Shown piece by piece: positions 8,272 to 17,003 of a stretch of 64,000 nt of DNA (positions within the stretch are counted from its first letter, which is position 1; the number at the start of each line of letters is the position of its first letter). The notes beneath the pieces were generated by a model. The model saw only the letters and a list, made by a program, of their open reading frames with translations. It did no database searches and was not told the DNA's origin. The DNA lies in contig CAKTEM010000008.1 of the NCBI GenBank assembly GCA_934548045.1, positions 66,270-130,269 of the forward strand. The letters are read 5' to 3'. Both the position numbers and the translations under genes were made by a program. The stretch comes from an uncultured Faecalibacterium sp. GTDB lineage: Bacteria; Bacillota; Clostridia; Oscillospirales; Ruminococcaceae.

Positions 8272-8281
8272 TCTCCTGCTC

Positions 8282-8368
8282 ATGAGCTGGTCTCAGCCCG
8301 AAATGCTCTGCGCAAAACTGCAGCAGCGCGATGCCCTTTTGGAGGAATACGGAAACGAAGCAAATTGA
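8282..8368 (+). pseudogene. Possible short coding remnant abutting the GH1 scrap
   Basis: A 28-codon frame with coding-like codon choice reads MSWSQPEMLCAKLQQ then RDALLEEYGNEAN and a stop. It begins almost exactly where the GH1 remnant ends, so the two may be the edges of a deletion that joined two opposing genes. No family is recognised and no ribosome binding site precedes the ATG. It may equally be chance. Confidence 0.25.
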
Positions 8369-8393
8369 GCGCGAATAAATTTAAATATAAAAT

Positions 8394-8444
8394 GAAAGCC
8401 TCTCGGTACAGAAAAACTATACCGAAAGGCTTTCATATTTTTGT
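8394..8444. terminator. Bidirectional terminator
   Basis: GAAAGCCT..TCGGTA pairs with TACCGA.AGGCTTTC around a short A-rich loop, with T-rich sequence on the plus side and an A-rich run on the other. It can serve both the degenerate region and the minus-strand gene ending at 8458. Confidence 0.75.
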
Positions 8445-8457
8445 TTGATTTTAATTT

Positions 8458-9009
8458 TTAAATATGCGTCTTATGCCGAAACAAACTCTTGACTCCCTCC
8501 CAGAACGCGACGACGCGTTCACGGGGGAGAAAGTAGTTGACGAGCAGTGCCACGATGACACCGACTGCGGTATCGAAGATACGGTTCAGTGCGTAGCTGA
8601 CGTAGGTTTCGATGGGCGTGCTGAACAACACGATGCACAGCACGACGCCGCCCGGCTGAACACCACCCGGCCAAAAATACTGGCAGAGCAGGATCAGGAC
8701 CACGATGGCGGCACCCAGCAGCAATGCCAGATAAACGGTGTGTCCGCCCTGTGGGAACCACCGCAGATACAACCAGAAAACTGCGATGGAGAGCAGACCG
8801 CCGATGAGGGTGCCGAACAGACGGTTGCCGCCGTTTTTGATGGAGTCCTGCATGTCCACACCGAGACCGAAAATGACGCCGATGCAGGCGAAGGCCGGGT
8901 TGCGGTCGAGCAGGCAGTAAACGATGGCGACCAGCATCGCGGTGACAGCGGTTTTGATGGTGCGCCAGCCGACATGCAGCCGGAAATCAGAGTGTGGAAA
9001 TTCTGGCAT
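8458..9009 (-). CDS. Aromatic acid exporter (ArAE_1/FUSC-like) membrane protein
   Basis: 183-residue membrane protein with about five helices. The N-terminus (GWRTIKTAVTAMLVAIVYCLLDRNPAFACIGVIFG) and the following GGNRLFGTLIGGLL match the membrane half of the ArAE_1 family, proteins related to aromatic-acid and fusaric-acid exporters. It lacks the C-terminal cytoplasmic helical domain of longer members, so it is a short form. The start codon lies one base from the stop of the upstream coiled-coil gene (9011-9364), so the two are an operon. Substrate unknown. Confidence 0.75.
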   Translation of the reverse strand: MPEFPHSDFRLHVGWRTIKTAVTAMLVAIVYCLLDRNPAFACIGVIFGLGVDMQDSIKNGGNRLFGTLIGGLLSIAVFWLYLRWFPQGGHTVYLALLLGAAIVVLILLCQYFWPGGVQPGGVVLCIVLFSTPIETYVSYALNRIFDTAVGVIVALLVNYFLPRERVVAFWEGVKSLFRHKTHI

Positions 9010-9010
9010 C

Positions 9011-9364
9011 TTACTTGAGCTTCTCCATGATCTGGTCAGCAGTCATGCCGTTTGCCAGCAGCTGATCGATGACAGAAGCGACCTCGGCCTGACGAGCCTC
9101 AGCAACAGCCTTTTCATCGGCAGCAGCCTTCTTCTCGGCGACCTTGGCGATCTGGTTCTCAACCTTTTTCAGAGCGGCTTTCTTGGCCTTCAGCTCAGCC
9201 TTGACACTGCTCAGATTTGCGGTCAGGGCAGTGATGTCAGCAGCCAGCTGCTCCTTTTCTGCGGTCTTTTCGGTCAGGACGGCGTCATAGTTTTTGTTGG
9301 TCTTTTTGACGACGGCCTTTGCACCGGTCTTGGGTTTGTTCTTGCTTCCTTTGGGTCTGGGCAT
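9011..9364 (-). CDS. Basic coiled-coil protein of unknown function (AT-hook-like N-terminus)
   Basis: 117 residues. The N-terminus MPRPKGSKNKPKTG is a basic, AT-hook-like RPKGSK motif. Residues 30-95 form a long Ala/Lys/Glu coiled coil (TANLSSVKAELKAKKAALKKVENQI), and the end VIDQLLANGMTADQIMEKLK looks like a short helical hairpin. Proteins of this architecture are common in gut Clostridia and unnamed. The combination suggests a small nucleoid-associated or RNA-associated protein, but that is inference. GGAGGAATTT gives the ribosome binding site. It is the first gene of a two-gene operon with the ArAE-like protein. Confidence 0.7.
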   Translation of the reverse strand: MPRPKGSKNKPKTGAKAVVKKTNKNYDAVLTEKTAEKEQLAADITALTANLSSVKAELKAKKAALKKVENQIAKVAEKKAAADEKAVAEARQAEVASVIDQLLANGMTADQIMEKLK

Positions 9365-9502
9365 AATAAAATTCCTCCGATTCTATTTTTTGTAATGCGT
9401 GTATTACAAGAATATATTTGGAGTATAGCATGAAGAGAAATATATTTCAATATCAATTTTTGTGATTCTGAATTCGGATAAACTTTTTTCGTAAAATAAA
9501 CA

Positions 9503-9536
9503 CAAAAAGCCGGACGGAAAACGGCCCGTCCGGCTC
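9503..9536 (-). terminator. Terminator after the LacI-family gene
   Basis: On the minus strand, AGCCGGACGGG pairs with CCGTCCGGCT and runs into TTTTTGTG. It sits 37 bases past the LacI stop codon. Confidence 0.85.
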
Positions 9537-9572
9537 AAACACACCCCAATTGTATGAATTTAAATGCAAAGC

Positions 9573-10562
9573 TCACTTCCGTGCGGTGGACTCCCGTTCG
9601 ATGAGTGTATATCCAAGTTTTGTCTCCCGTGCGACCAGAGAGGGCGAATCCAGCTTTTCCAGAAGCATCTCAGCGGCAATTTTACCGCTCTCTTCATAGG
9701 CATACCGGACGCTGGTGATGGAAGGGGAGCAGACCCGGCAGAGGGTGCTGTCACCCTGACCGGTCAGCATGACGTCCTGCGGCACCCGTTTGCCGATGCT
9801 GCGCAGGTACTGCAACGCCCCGACGGCCATCCGGCTGGTGGCGCAGACGACGGCATCCAGCGGCCCGTAGGTCTCCCAGAGCTGGCGTGCCTGTTCCTCG
9901 CCGGACTCGATGGAAAAGCTGGCAACGACGGTATGCTCGGCCTGCTCTTCCAGCCCGGCGGCTTTCACAGCGTCGCAGTAGGCGCGGTGCCGTTCCTGCC
10001 CTACGGCGCGGTCATCCATCCGCGCGCCGAGATATCCCAGACGGCGGCCGCCTTTCCGGATGACGAGCTGGGTCAGCTCATAGATGGCGTTATAGTCGTC
10101 ATGGTAAACGCAGGAGTAACCGTTCAGCTGCTGGCCGACGATGACGACCGGAACCTTGCAGTTCTGGAGCGCGGTGTGGTGCCGGGGCGTGAAGACGGTC
10201 GCGATCAGAATCACGCCGTCGACGCGCTGCTCGTTGAAGATGTTCAGGGATTCGAGTTCCTTTTCCGGGTTATTAAAAGTGTCCGCAAGCAGGGTCTGAT
10301 AGCCGCTTTTCTCGAGGACGCCGATGATGCCGGCGACCACGTTGCTGATGGAATAGGAGTCGATTTTCGGCAGGATGATGCCGATAGTCTTTGTTTTTCC
10401 GGTGCGAAGCACCTGTGCCTGCACTGACGGACGGTAGCCGGTCTCCGCAATGACCCGGGCGATGGCCTCCCGTTTTTCGGCGGAGAGATACCCGTGATTG
10501 AGATAGCGTGAGACAGCGGTGTTGGACACGCCTGCAAGCTTCGCAATTTCTGAAATGGTCAT
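9573..10562 (-). CDS. LacI-family transcriptional regulator of the sucrose island
   Basis: 329 residues. The N-terminal helix-turn-helix TISEIAKLAGVSNTAVSRYLN and the hinge-proximal AQVLRTGKTKTIGIILP are classic LacI/GalR features, followed by a periplasmic-binding-like effector domain (FNEQRVDGVILIA, VVCATSRMAVGAL, LTGQGDSTLCRVCSPSITSVR). It resembles sucrose-operon repressors (ScrR type), an inference supported by the adjacent fructokinase, GH13 and EIIBC genes. A gap of about 100 bases from the fructokinase end suggests it can be transcribed from its own promoter as well as by read-through. A likely operator lies at 14999-15009 in front of the EIIBC gene. Confidence 0.88.
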   Translation of the reverse strand: MTISEIAKLAGVSNTAVSRYLNHGYLSAEKREAIARVIAETGYRPSVQAQVLRTGKTKTIGIILPKIDSYSISNVVAGIIGVLEKSGYQTLLADTFNNPEKELESLNIFNEQRVDGVILIATVFTPRHHTALQNCKVPVVIVGQQLNGYSCVYHDDYNAIYELTQLVIRKGGRRLGYLGARMDDRAVGQERHRAYCDAVKAAGLEEQAEHTVVASFSIESGEEQARQLWETYGPLDAVVCATSRMAVGALQYLRSIGKRVPQDVMLTGQGDSTLCRVCSPSITSVRYAYEESGKIAAEMLLEKLDSPSLVARETKLGYTLIERESTARK

Positions 10563-10661
10563 GTTTTTCTCCTGCGTAAATGACGTAAAACTTCATCTAC
10601 TATAACACATTTCGCCGCAGTTTGCCAGTGCAGAAAGCACGATTTGAGAGAAGACCCTGTA

Positions 10662-11618
10662 TCAGAGAAGGGCTTCGATCTCGCTGCGTTCCGGCATGAC
10701 GCGGAGCGCGCCTTTCCGGGTGGTGATGAGGGCGGCTCCGGCGTTTGCGAAGGCAAGCATCTCGTTCAGCTCGGCCTCGCTGTACGGATGCCATCCATGC
10801 TCGAGGATGTAGTGCAGTACACCGCCGAAAAAGGTATCGCCTGCGCCGGTCGTCTCGATGGTGTTGGGCATCAGGTGAGCCGGAACTTCGACCCGGACAT
10901 CGCCGCAGTAGGCCCGGCTGCCGTCTTTGCCCAGCGACAGGAGAATGAGAGGAATATTAAACTGACTGCGCAGCCATGCAATGCCCTCGTCGTAGTCCTC
11001 AAGGCCGGACAGCCACTGGATCTCGTTGTCCGAAATCTTCAAGATCTGGCAGTGTGCCATACCGTACAAAATCTGTTCTTTGGCGTCGTCCAGACTGTGC
11101 CAGAGCGGTTCCCGGAGGTTCGGGTCAAAGCTCAGCAAGGCACCGGATGCCTCGGCCAGAGCGATGGCTTCCCGGCTGGCAGAGCGGCAGGGCTCGTCAG
11201 TCATGGACAGGGAGCCAAAATGGAAGATGGTCGTGTCGGCCAGCAGCTCCTGATCCAGTTCTTCGGTGCGGAGATTCATGTCCGCGCCGGGATTGCGGTA
11301 GAAGCTGAATTCCCGGTCGCCATCCGGATGGGTGTGGACGACAGCGAGGGTGGTGTGTACCATCGGGTCACGGCGAAGCCCACGGGTGTCGATGCCGACT
11401 TCGGTCAGAGCATCGGCCAGCTGGTCGCCGAAACCGTCCTGTCCGACTTTGCCAAGAAAAGCGGTCTTGTGGCCGAGTTTACTTAGTAAAGCCAGCACGT
11501 TGCAGGGCGCACCGCCGGGATTTGCTTCCAGCAGGGGATTGCCCTGTGCGCTCAGGCCATTTTGGGTAAAGTCGATGAGCAGTTCGCCCAGAGCGACAAC
11601 GTCATAATGCTTCTTCAT
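10662..11618 (-). CDS. PfkB-family fructokinase
   Basis: About 318 residues, ribokinase/PfkB fold. The start MKKHYDVVALGELLIDFTQ, the NPGGAPCNVLALLSKLG substrate motif and the C-terminal GAGDTFFGGVL anion-hole/catalytic-Asp motif are all present. The most likely reaction is ATP-dependent phosphorylation of fructose to fructose-6-phosphate, feeding glycolysis after cleavage of (phospho)sucrose. ATG 11618 is preceded by GGAGGAGAAGGA; a longer in-frame start upstream would run into the GH13 coding sequence. The gene lies 20 bases after the GH13 stop and is part of the same operon. Confidence 0.9.
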   Translation of the reverse strand: MKKHYDVVALGELLIDFTQNGLSAQGNPLLEANPGGAPCNVLALLSKLGHKTAFLGKVGQDGFGDQLADALTEVGIDTRGLRRDPMVHTTLAVVHTHPDGDREFSFYRNPGADMNLRTEELDQELLADTTIFHFGSLSMTDEPCRSASREAIALAEASGALLSFDPNLREPLWHSLDDAKEQILYGMAHCQILKISDNEIQWLSGLEDYDEGIAWLRSQFNIPLILLSLGKDGSRAYCGDVRVEVPAHLMPNTIETTGAGDTFFGGVLHYILEHGWHPYSEAELNEMLAFANAGAALITTRKGALRVMPERSEIEALL

Positions 11619-11637
11619 TTCCTTCTCCTCCTGTGTT

Positions 11638-13482
11638 TCAGAACCGCTGCTGCATATAGAAAGAACCATAAGCCGGGATGGTGAACTGCGTCAGGCTGTG
11701 CTTGGTTCCCGTCAGCAGGTCGGTGAATTCGCCCTTATCATACGGCAGCGTAATGGTTTTGTCAAACTCGCTGAAGTTGAAGATGCCGATGACCTTCTCA
11801 TCGTCGGCATACCGGCCGATGGCAAGCACCGCGTTGTCGCCGGTGTCCAGTGTCCAGACGTCGGCGTTCAGGCCGAAGGCCGGATGACTGCGGCGAAGGG
11901 TCTCAAGCTTGCGGATACCGGTAAAGACCTGACCTTCGGGGGTCGTGGTGTCCTCGCAGTGGCCTGCCAGCTCCCAATTCAGTTTGCCGCGGTGAATGTA
12001 ACGGCTGTCCTGCGCCTTGTTCGGGTCGTTCTTGTAGCTGTAATCGTTGACCTGCGCAATTTCATCACCGCTGTACAGCATCGGGATGCCGCTCTGCATC
12101 AGCATCATAGCGTGGAGGGTCAGGTCGAACCGGACGGCGCGTTCCATGGCGGCGGCATCCTGCTCAAATCCGGCCTTCTCGATGCCGCAGAGACTTGCGG
12201 TGGTGGCGCAGAAGCGTGCATCACCGGTCACGGGGTCGTCGTTGTACAGCTCACCGCGGCTGTTGCTGCTGCCCTCGTAACCCTGGAAATACCGGTTCAG
12301 ATACTTCTTGTGGGCAACTTCCTCAAAGCCCCACTGCTTCAGGGTGTCGAAGTCCAGACCCCAGCCGATATCATCATGGCAGCGCAGATAATTCAGGAAG
12401 ACGTAGTCCTTCGGCAGGCTGTTCACCGAGTCGAGCTGCTTGCGGAGCAGACGGGTGTCACGGGTGGCGACGGTGTGCCATGTGGTACACATTGTCGTCA
12501 CATTGTACAACAAATGGCACTCGGGTTTGTCGACAGTGCCGAAGTAGGGAACGACCTTGGCGGGCTCCATGACGACCTCGCCCAGCAGAATGACGCTGGG
12601 GCAGACGATCTCGCCGATCATCCGCATCATCCGGACGATAGTATGCACTTTCGGCAGGTTGCGGCAGTTGGTGCCGATCTCTTTCCAGATGTAGGGAACC
12701 GCGTCAATGCGGATGATGTCCATGCCCTTGTTGGCGAGGAAGAGGTAATTATACATCATCTCGTTGAAGACGCGAGGGTTACGATAGTTCAGATCCCACT
12801 GATAGGGGTAGAAGGTCGTCATGACGTAGTGGCCGCAGTCGGGCAGCCAGGTAAAGTTGCCGGGTGCAGTGGTCGGGAAGACCTGCGGAACAGTCTTCTC
12901 ATATTCCTGTGGAATGGACGGGTCGGCATAGAAGAAATACCGGCTCATGTACTCGCCGTCACCGGCGCGAGCGCGCTTGGCCCACTCGTGGTCTTGGCTG
13001 GTGTGGTTCATGACGAAGTCCATGCAGACGTTGATGCCCTTTTTGTGGCAGGCGTCGGTCAGCTGCTCGAGGTCTTCCATCGTGCCGAGGTCGGGCCGGA
13101 CAGTGCGGAAATCCGCCACTGCATAGCCGCCGTCGCTCCGTTCCGGAACCGTGTTCAGGAAGGGCATCAGGTGCAGGCAGTTGACACCGGCCTTTTCGAG
13201 GTAGGGCAGCTTCTGGCGGACACCCTGCAGGTTGCCTGCGAAGTTGTCGATGTACATCATCATGCCGACGAGGTCGCTGCTCTTGTACCAGTTGGGGTCT
13301 GCCTCCCGGGCGAGGTCGCGTTTTTTCAGTGCGGCAGAACGTGCCTCAGCGTAATAGTGCAGCATCTCGCAAAGCTCGGCGAACATCGAGTCGTTGTTGT
13401 ACAGCTCCATATAAAGCCAGCCCAGCTCGTCCAGATGACGGCTCAGACGCTGCTGAAATAATGCTTCTTCTTTTTTGGTCAT
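11638..13482 (-). CDS. GH13 amylosucrase-like sucrose-active enzyme
   Basis: 614 residues. The sequence follows GH13 subfamily 4 (amylosucrase/sucrose hydrolase): an N-terminal helical domain, then a TIM barrel with GVNCLHLMPFL, DFVMNHTSQDHEWA, QWDLNYRNPRVF, the nucleophile Asp260 in GMDIIRIDAV, the acid/base Glu302 in LLGEVVM and the transition-state Asp370 in LRCHDDIGW. A beta-sandwich C-domain closes it. Family members cleave sucrose and either transfer glucose to alpha-glucan or hydrolyse. In this operon the sugar should arrive as sucrose-6-phosphate through the PTS, so this enzyme may act on the phosphorylated form; that is inference. GGGAGGAAG precedes the ATG. Confidence 0.85.
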   Translation of the reverse strand: MTKKEEALFQQRLSRHLDELGWLYMELYNNDSMFAELCEMLHYYAEARSAALKKRDLAREADPNWYKSSDLVGMMMYIDNFAGNLQGVRQKLPYLEKAGVNCLHLMPFLNTVPERSDGGYAVADFRTVRPDLGTMEDLEQLTDACHKKGINVCMDFVMNHTSQDHEWAKRARAGDGEYMSRYFFYADPSIPQEYEKTVPQVFPTTAPGNFTWLPDCGHYVMTTFYPYQWDLNYRNPRVFNEMMYNYLFLANKGMDIIRIDAVPYIWKEIGTNCRNLPKVHTIVRMMRMIGEIVCPSVILLGEVVMEPAKVVPYFGTVDKPECHLLYNVTTMCTTWHTVATRDTRLLRKQLDSVNSLPKDYVFLNYLRCHDDIGWGLDFDTLKQWGFEEVAHKKYLNRYFQGYEGSSNSRGELYNDDPVTGDARFCATTASLCGIEKAGFEQDAAAMERAVRFDLTLHAMMLMQSGIPMLYSGDEIAQVNDYSYKNDPNKAQDSRYIHRGKLNWELAGHCEDTTTPEGQVFTGIRKLETLRRSHPAFGLNADVWTLDTGDNAVLAIGRYADDEKVIGIFNFSEFDKTITLPYDKGEFTDLLTGTKHSLTQFTIPAYGSFYMQQRF

Positions 13483-13536
13483 AGTCAGTTACTTCCTCCC
13501 AGTGGATACGGCATGATGGATTTTTTATATGAAATA

Positions 13537-14937
13537 TCAGACAGTGGTCTTTGCCTGTGCAGGCTCTTCAGCGGCCTCTTCTTTCCAGAACACCCAGGTC
13601 AGCGCGAAGGCTACGCCGCCGGAGATGAGCAGCATCACGGCATAGGGCAGGATGTGATCGCTGACGATGAGGAAGCCCGGGATGCCGGTGACGCCATAAG
13701 CAGTTGCGCCGATGCCCATGATGGAGCCGAACCATGCGCCGATGGCACCGCCGACCATGCCGCAGACCAGAGGTTTGACATAGCGCAAGTTGACGCCGAA
13801 GATGGCAGGTTCGGTGATGCCGAGAGCAGCGGACAGAGCCGAGGGGATGGCGAGGGTCTTATTCTTGGGGTTCTTGGACTTGAGAGCGACGGCAAGGCAG
13901 GCACCGCACTGTGCGAAGTTTGCAGCGGAAGCGATGGGCATCCAGATGTTCAGGCTGCCCTCCGAGAGCAGACCGGCCTCGATGACGTTGTACATGTGAT
14001 GCAGGCCGCAGACGACGGTGAAGGGATAGAGCGCACCCATAATGAGGGAGCCGATGCCAAAGCCGACGGTGATGAGCCACTTTGCAAAGCTCAGGATGTA
14101 GGTCTCAGCGGTGGAGAAGATGGGTCCGATGATGGTGAAGGTCAGGAAGGTCGTGATGAGGACGGTGCAGAGCGGCGTCACGAACAGGTCAACGACTTCC
14201 GGAACATGCTTGTGGAGCCATTTTTCAATCTGAGACATCAGCCAGACGGCGATGATGACCGGGATGACGTGGCCCTGATAGCCGACCTGCTTGACGTTGA
14301 AGAAGAGCAGGTGCCAGACCGGGATGCTGTCGGCCGTTGCCACCGACCATGCGTTGAGCAGGGAAGAATGGATCATGCTCAGGCCGATGACACCGCCGAG
14401 GAAGATGTTGCCGCCAAAGACACGGGCGGCAGAGACAGCGACCAGAACAGGCAGATAAGCGAACGCGGTGTTGGACACCATGTCGAGGAAGCCGTACCAG
14501 TCCGTCGATGCGAAGACGGGGATCGCCTTGCCCAGAGCCTCGACCAGACCCATCATCAGGCCGGACGCGACGATGGCCGGCAGGATGGGAACGAAGACGT
14601 CGCCCAGTGACTTGACCAGCCGCTGGGGAAGCGGCATGGATTTTGCGGCGGCAGCCTTGACATCGTCCTTGGTGGCGGCGGTCCTGCCGGAGACTTTCAG
14701 GAATTCGTCGTAGACCTTGTTGACCGTGCCGGTGCCGATGATCATCTGAAGCTGGCCGTTGGAGCTGAACACGCCCTTGACGCCCTCGATGCTTTCGAGC
14801 TTCTTCATGTCGATCTTGCTGTTGTCGACCGTCACCAGCCGCAGACGGGTCGCACAATGTGCGGCGGAGACGAGGTTTTCGCGGCCGCCGAGTGTTTCGT
14901 AGATCTCTTTGGCGCACGCTGCATAATCCAGTGCCAT
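13537..14937 (-). CDS. scrA: PTS sucrose-type transporter, EIIBC component
   Basis: 466 residues. EIIB is N-terminal with the phosphorylated Cys28 in SAAHCATRLRLV and a GTGTVNKVYDEFLK end; EIIC follows from about residue 100 (LGDVFVPILPAIVASGLMMG) through many membrane helices and the conserved GITEPAIFGVNLRYVKPLVCG. No EIIA domain is attached, so a glucose-type EIIA elsewhere must donate phosphate. The B domain matches sucrose/trehalose permeases; the fructokinase and amylosucrase-like partners favour sucrose. It is the first gene of the operon, with AAGGAGAAAA before the ATG and a promoter/operator at 14999-15051. Confidence 0.85.
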   Translation of the reverse strand: MALDYAACAKEIYETLGGRENLVSAAHCATRLRLVTVDNSKIDMKKLESIEGVKGVFSSNGQLQMIIGTGTVNKVYDEFLKVSGRTAATKDDVKAAAAKSMPLPQRLVKSLGDVFVPILPAIVASGLMMGLVEALGKAIPVFASTDWYGFLDMVSNTAFAYLPVLVAVSAARVFGGNIFLGGVIGLSMIHSSLLNAWSVATADSIPVWHLLFFNVKQVGYQGHVIPVIIAVWLMSQIEKWLHKHVPEVVDLFVTPLCTVLITTFLTFTIIGPIFSTAETYILSFAKWLITVGFGIGSLIMGALYPFTVVCGLHHMYNVIEAGLLSEGSLNIWMPIASAANFAQCGACLAVALKSKNPKNKTLAIPSALSAALGITEPAIFGVNLRYVKPLVCGMVGGAIGAWFGSIMGIGATAYGVTGIPGFLIVSDHILPYAVMLLISGGVAFALTWVFWKEEAAEEPAQAKTTV

Positions 14938-14998
14938 AATGGTTTTCTCCTTGAAATGTTCCTTTTTCAGATGCGCTTTGTGATTTCATACTGGATGT

Positions 14999-15051
14999 GA
15001 AATCGTTTCCTCTTTGCACCTCTATTGTAAGCAACTGAGAGGCTTTTGTAA
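14999..15051 (-). promoter_or_regulatory. Promoter and LacI-type operator of the sucrose PTS operon
   Basis: On the minus strand TTACAA (15046-15051), a 16-base spacer and TACAAT (15024-15029) form a promoter. Just downstream, GAAA-CGA-TTTC at 14999-15009 is a near-palindrome with a central CG, like LacI-family operators. Its position at about the transcription start suits a roadblock or occlusion repressor, presumably the LacI protein at 9573-10562. Confidence 0.6.
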
Positions 15052-15136
15052 ATCGGCATACTTCACAAGAAATTTCTCAAATTTTTTAGCAACATGCTAT
15101 AATTTTTGTGAGTTTGGAAAATCAACTGTTGGATAC

Positions 15137-15164
15137 AACAAAAATAACCTCCCACGAAGGGAGG
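15137..15164 (-). terminator. Terminator after the HAD phosphatase
   Basis: CCTCCC/GGGAGG hairpin followed on the minus strand by TTATTTTTGTT. Confidence 0.75.
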
Positions 15165-15188
15165 GTACCAAAGGGGAGAATGTCAATT

Positions 15189-16019
15189 TCAGAACAGGTT
15201 ATGCCATGCAAAGGCCTTGTACAGACCGTCGTCATCCACAGCCGGGCAGACCTCGTCGGCATGCTGCTTCAGCGTCTCACTGCCGTTTTCCATGCAGATG
15301 CCGAGGGCGGCAGTCTCGATCATTTCGAGGTCGTTCATGCTGTCGCCGAAAGCGATGGTGTCCGACATCGGAATACCGACAGCTTCTGCCATCCGGCGGA
15401 CAGCGGTACCCTTGTTGAACTGCTTGTTGATGAGTTCGCCATTGATAAGGCCGAACGGGTCGGGGTCCTGGATGCAGAAGTTGAATTCATCGCCCAGCTC
15501 TGCCTGCGGCACTTTGAGGTTGTCGATGGACGGACAGGCAAAGACGACCTTATAAATCGCTTCACCGTCATATTCTTTCATCGGGCGGATGTTCAGGCTG
15601 GATTCCAGCTGCTCACGCCAGCGGAGAAGTTCGCTGTTCGCGCCCTCCGAAACACGGGTGCGCAGGAACTCTTTGAAGCTCTCGTCAACAAAGCTGCCCA
15701 TCTTGCCCTCGATGGTGCGGAAAACGCCGTTCTCGGCGAGACAGGTCAGCACTTTTTCCTGCTGGGCCGGGGTCATGGGGCAGTTGTAGATGACCTTGTC
15801 CTCATACTCGATGTAGCCGCCGGCACTGCCGATGATGCCGTCGAAGTGGTATTCCAGCAGGGGGCGGAGCATCCCGTAGTTCCGGCCGGAGCAAAGCACG
15901 ACCTTGTGGCCTGCCTGCTGTGCGCGCCGGATGGCGTCGATGGCGGAAGCAGGCGGAACATTTTTGCCTGCTTCGGTCAGGGTACCGTCAATGTCCAAGA
16001 AAATCAGCTTGTGGTTCAT
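15189..16019 (-). CDS. Cof-type HAD-IIB family phosphatase
   Basis: 276-residue haloacid-dehalogenase hydrolase, cap type IIB. Motif I is FLDIDGTLT near residue 6-14, motif II is VVLCSGRNYGM, motif III includes NKGTAVRRMAEAVGI and motif IV is IAFGDSMNDLEMIETA. Cof-like enzymes dephosphorylate sugar phosphates and related small molecules; the substrate cannot be read from sequence. The ATG at 16019 follows a GGAGGGAATC site; upstream in-frame codons are AT-rich and unlike the family. Single gene with its own terminator, sitting beside the sucrose operon but on the far side of its promoter. Confidence 0.88.
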   Translation of the reverse strand: MNHKLIFLDIDGTLTEAGKNVPPASAIDAIRRAQQAGHKVVLCSGRNYGMLRPLLEYHFDGIIGSAGGYIEYEDKVIYNCPMTPAQQEKVLTCLAENGVFRTIEGKMGSFVDESFKEFLRTRVSEGANSELLRWREQLESSLNIRPMKEYDGEAIYKVVFACPSIDNLKVPQAELGDEFNFCIQDPDPFGLINGELINKQFNKGTAVRRMAEAVGIPMSDTIAFGDSMNDLEMIETAALGICMENGSETLKQHADEVCPAVDDDGLYKAFAWHNLF

Positions 16020-16192
16020 TTGTGATTCCCTCCATTTTTTATCGTGTATCATACTGTGCATGTACTGAATGGTATCGTTTTCATATTGATACCATAGTAA
16101 CACGATGAAAACCGTTTTTCAAGCCCTTTTATACTGGCAATCTGACGGAAATTTTCTCCCAAAATCAGACAGGTTGCCAAAACAGTACGGAT

Positions 16193-16249
16193 TTCTTAAG
16201 ATTTCCTAAGAAAATCATCATGGAAATTTAAAGATGCGGCTGGTATACT
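16193..16249 (+). promoter_or_regulatory. Promoter of the two-component genes with response-regulator-like direct repeats
   Basis: TTCTTAAG (16193-16200) and TTCCTAAG (16203-16210) are direct repeats one helical turn apart, ending 33 bases before a TATACT -10 box at 16244. No good -35 box is present, as expected for an activator-dependent promoter. The same arrangement occurs at 18373-18427. Confidence 0.6.
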
Positions 16250-16281
16250 GAGAAAAAATACGAGAAGACGGAGGAAGAACG

Positions 16282-17001
16282 ATGGCGGAGCAGAACATTT
16301 TGATCGTGGAGGACGACCCGGACATCCGGGATGGCGTGCGCATCCTGCTGACCGGCGAGGGCTACCATATTTTGGAGGCGGAGAACGGCCTGCGTGCGCT
16401 GGAACTGATGAACCCGGACATCGACCTTGTGATCCTGGACATCATGATGCCGGGCATGAGCGGCCTGCGTGTCTGCGAGGAAATTCGCAAGACCTCGACT
16501 GTGCCGATTCTGTTTTTGACCGCGAAATCGCAGGAGTCGGACAAGCTGCTGGGCCTGACCGCAGGCGGCGACGACTATCTGGCAAAGCCGTTCTCGTTTG
16601 CGGAGCTGAGTGCGCGTGTCAAGGCACTGCTGCGCCGGTACTGCGTCTATCAGGGCAAGGCACAGGCAGGCATCCAGACCGAAAACACCACCCTGACCTC
16701 CGGCGGCATCCGGCTCGCGCTGGACTGCAACCGGGTGTGGGTGGACGAAAAGGAAGTCGACCTGACCGAGACGGAGTATAAAATCTTGAGGATGTTGATG
16801 CAGAATCCGCAGCGCATCTTTTCGGTGCAGGTCATCTATGAGACGGTCTGGAACGAGCCGTATTATTATGTCTCGAACGGTACGGTCATGGTGCATATCC
16901 GGAATCTGCGGACAAAAATCGAGGAAGACCCTCAGAAGCCCAAACGTATCTGCACCGTCTGGGGCAAGGGCTACCGGTTCTCTGCCGGAGAGGGAGCCTG
17001 A
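16282..17001 (+). CDS. OmpR-family response regulator
   Basis: 239 residues. Receiver domain with the acidic pair EDD (residues 10-12), phospho-acceptor Asp53 in LVILDIMMPG, conserved Thr in LFLTAKS and Lys in YLAKPFSFAEL. The C-terminal winged helix (about 140-235) has LTETEYKILRMLMQNPQRIFS and a recognition helix region YYYVSNGTVMVHIRNLRTKI, ending in WGKGYRF. AGACGGAGGAAG precedes the ATG. The sensor kinase starts two bases after the stop. The partner operon downstream encodes an efflux system that shares its promoter motif, so the regulator probably controls itself and that operon. Confidence 0.92.
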   Translation: MAEQNILIVEDDPDIRDGVRILLTGEGYHILEAENGLRALELMNPDIDLVILDIMMPGMSGLRVCEEIRKTSTVPILFLTAKSQESDKLLGLTAGGDDYLAKPFSFAELSARVKALLRRYCVYQGKAQAGIQTENTTLTSGGIRLALDCNRVWVDEKEVDLTETEYKILRMLMQNPQRIFSVQVIYETVWNEPYYYVSNGTVMVHIRNLRTKIEEDPQKPKRICTVWGKGYRFSAGEGA

Positions 17002-17003
17002 CG

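Noticed and set aside
11698..13461. A 587-codon plus-strand frame across the GH13 gene
   Set aside because: The minus strand encodes a complete amylosucrase-like enzyme; the plus-strand product has no family features.
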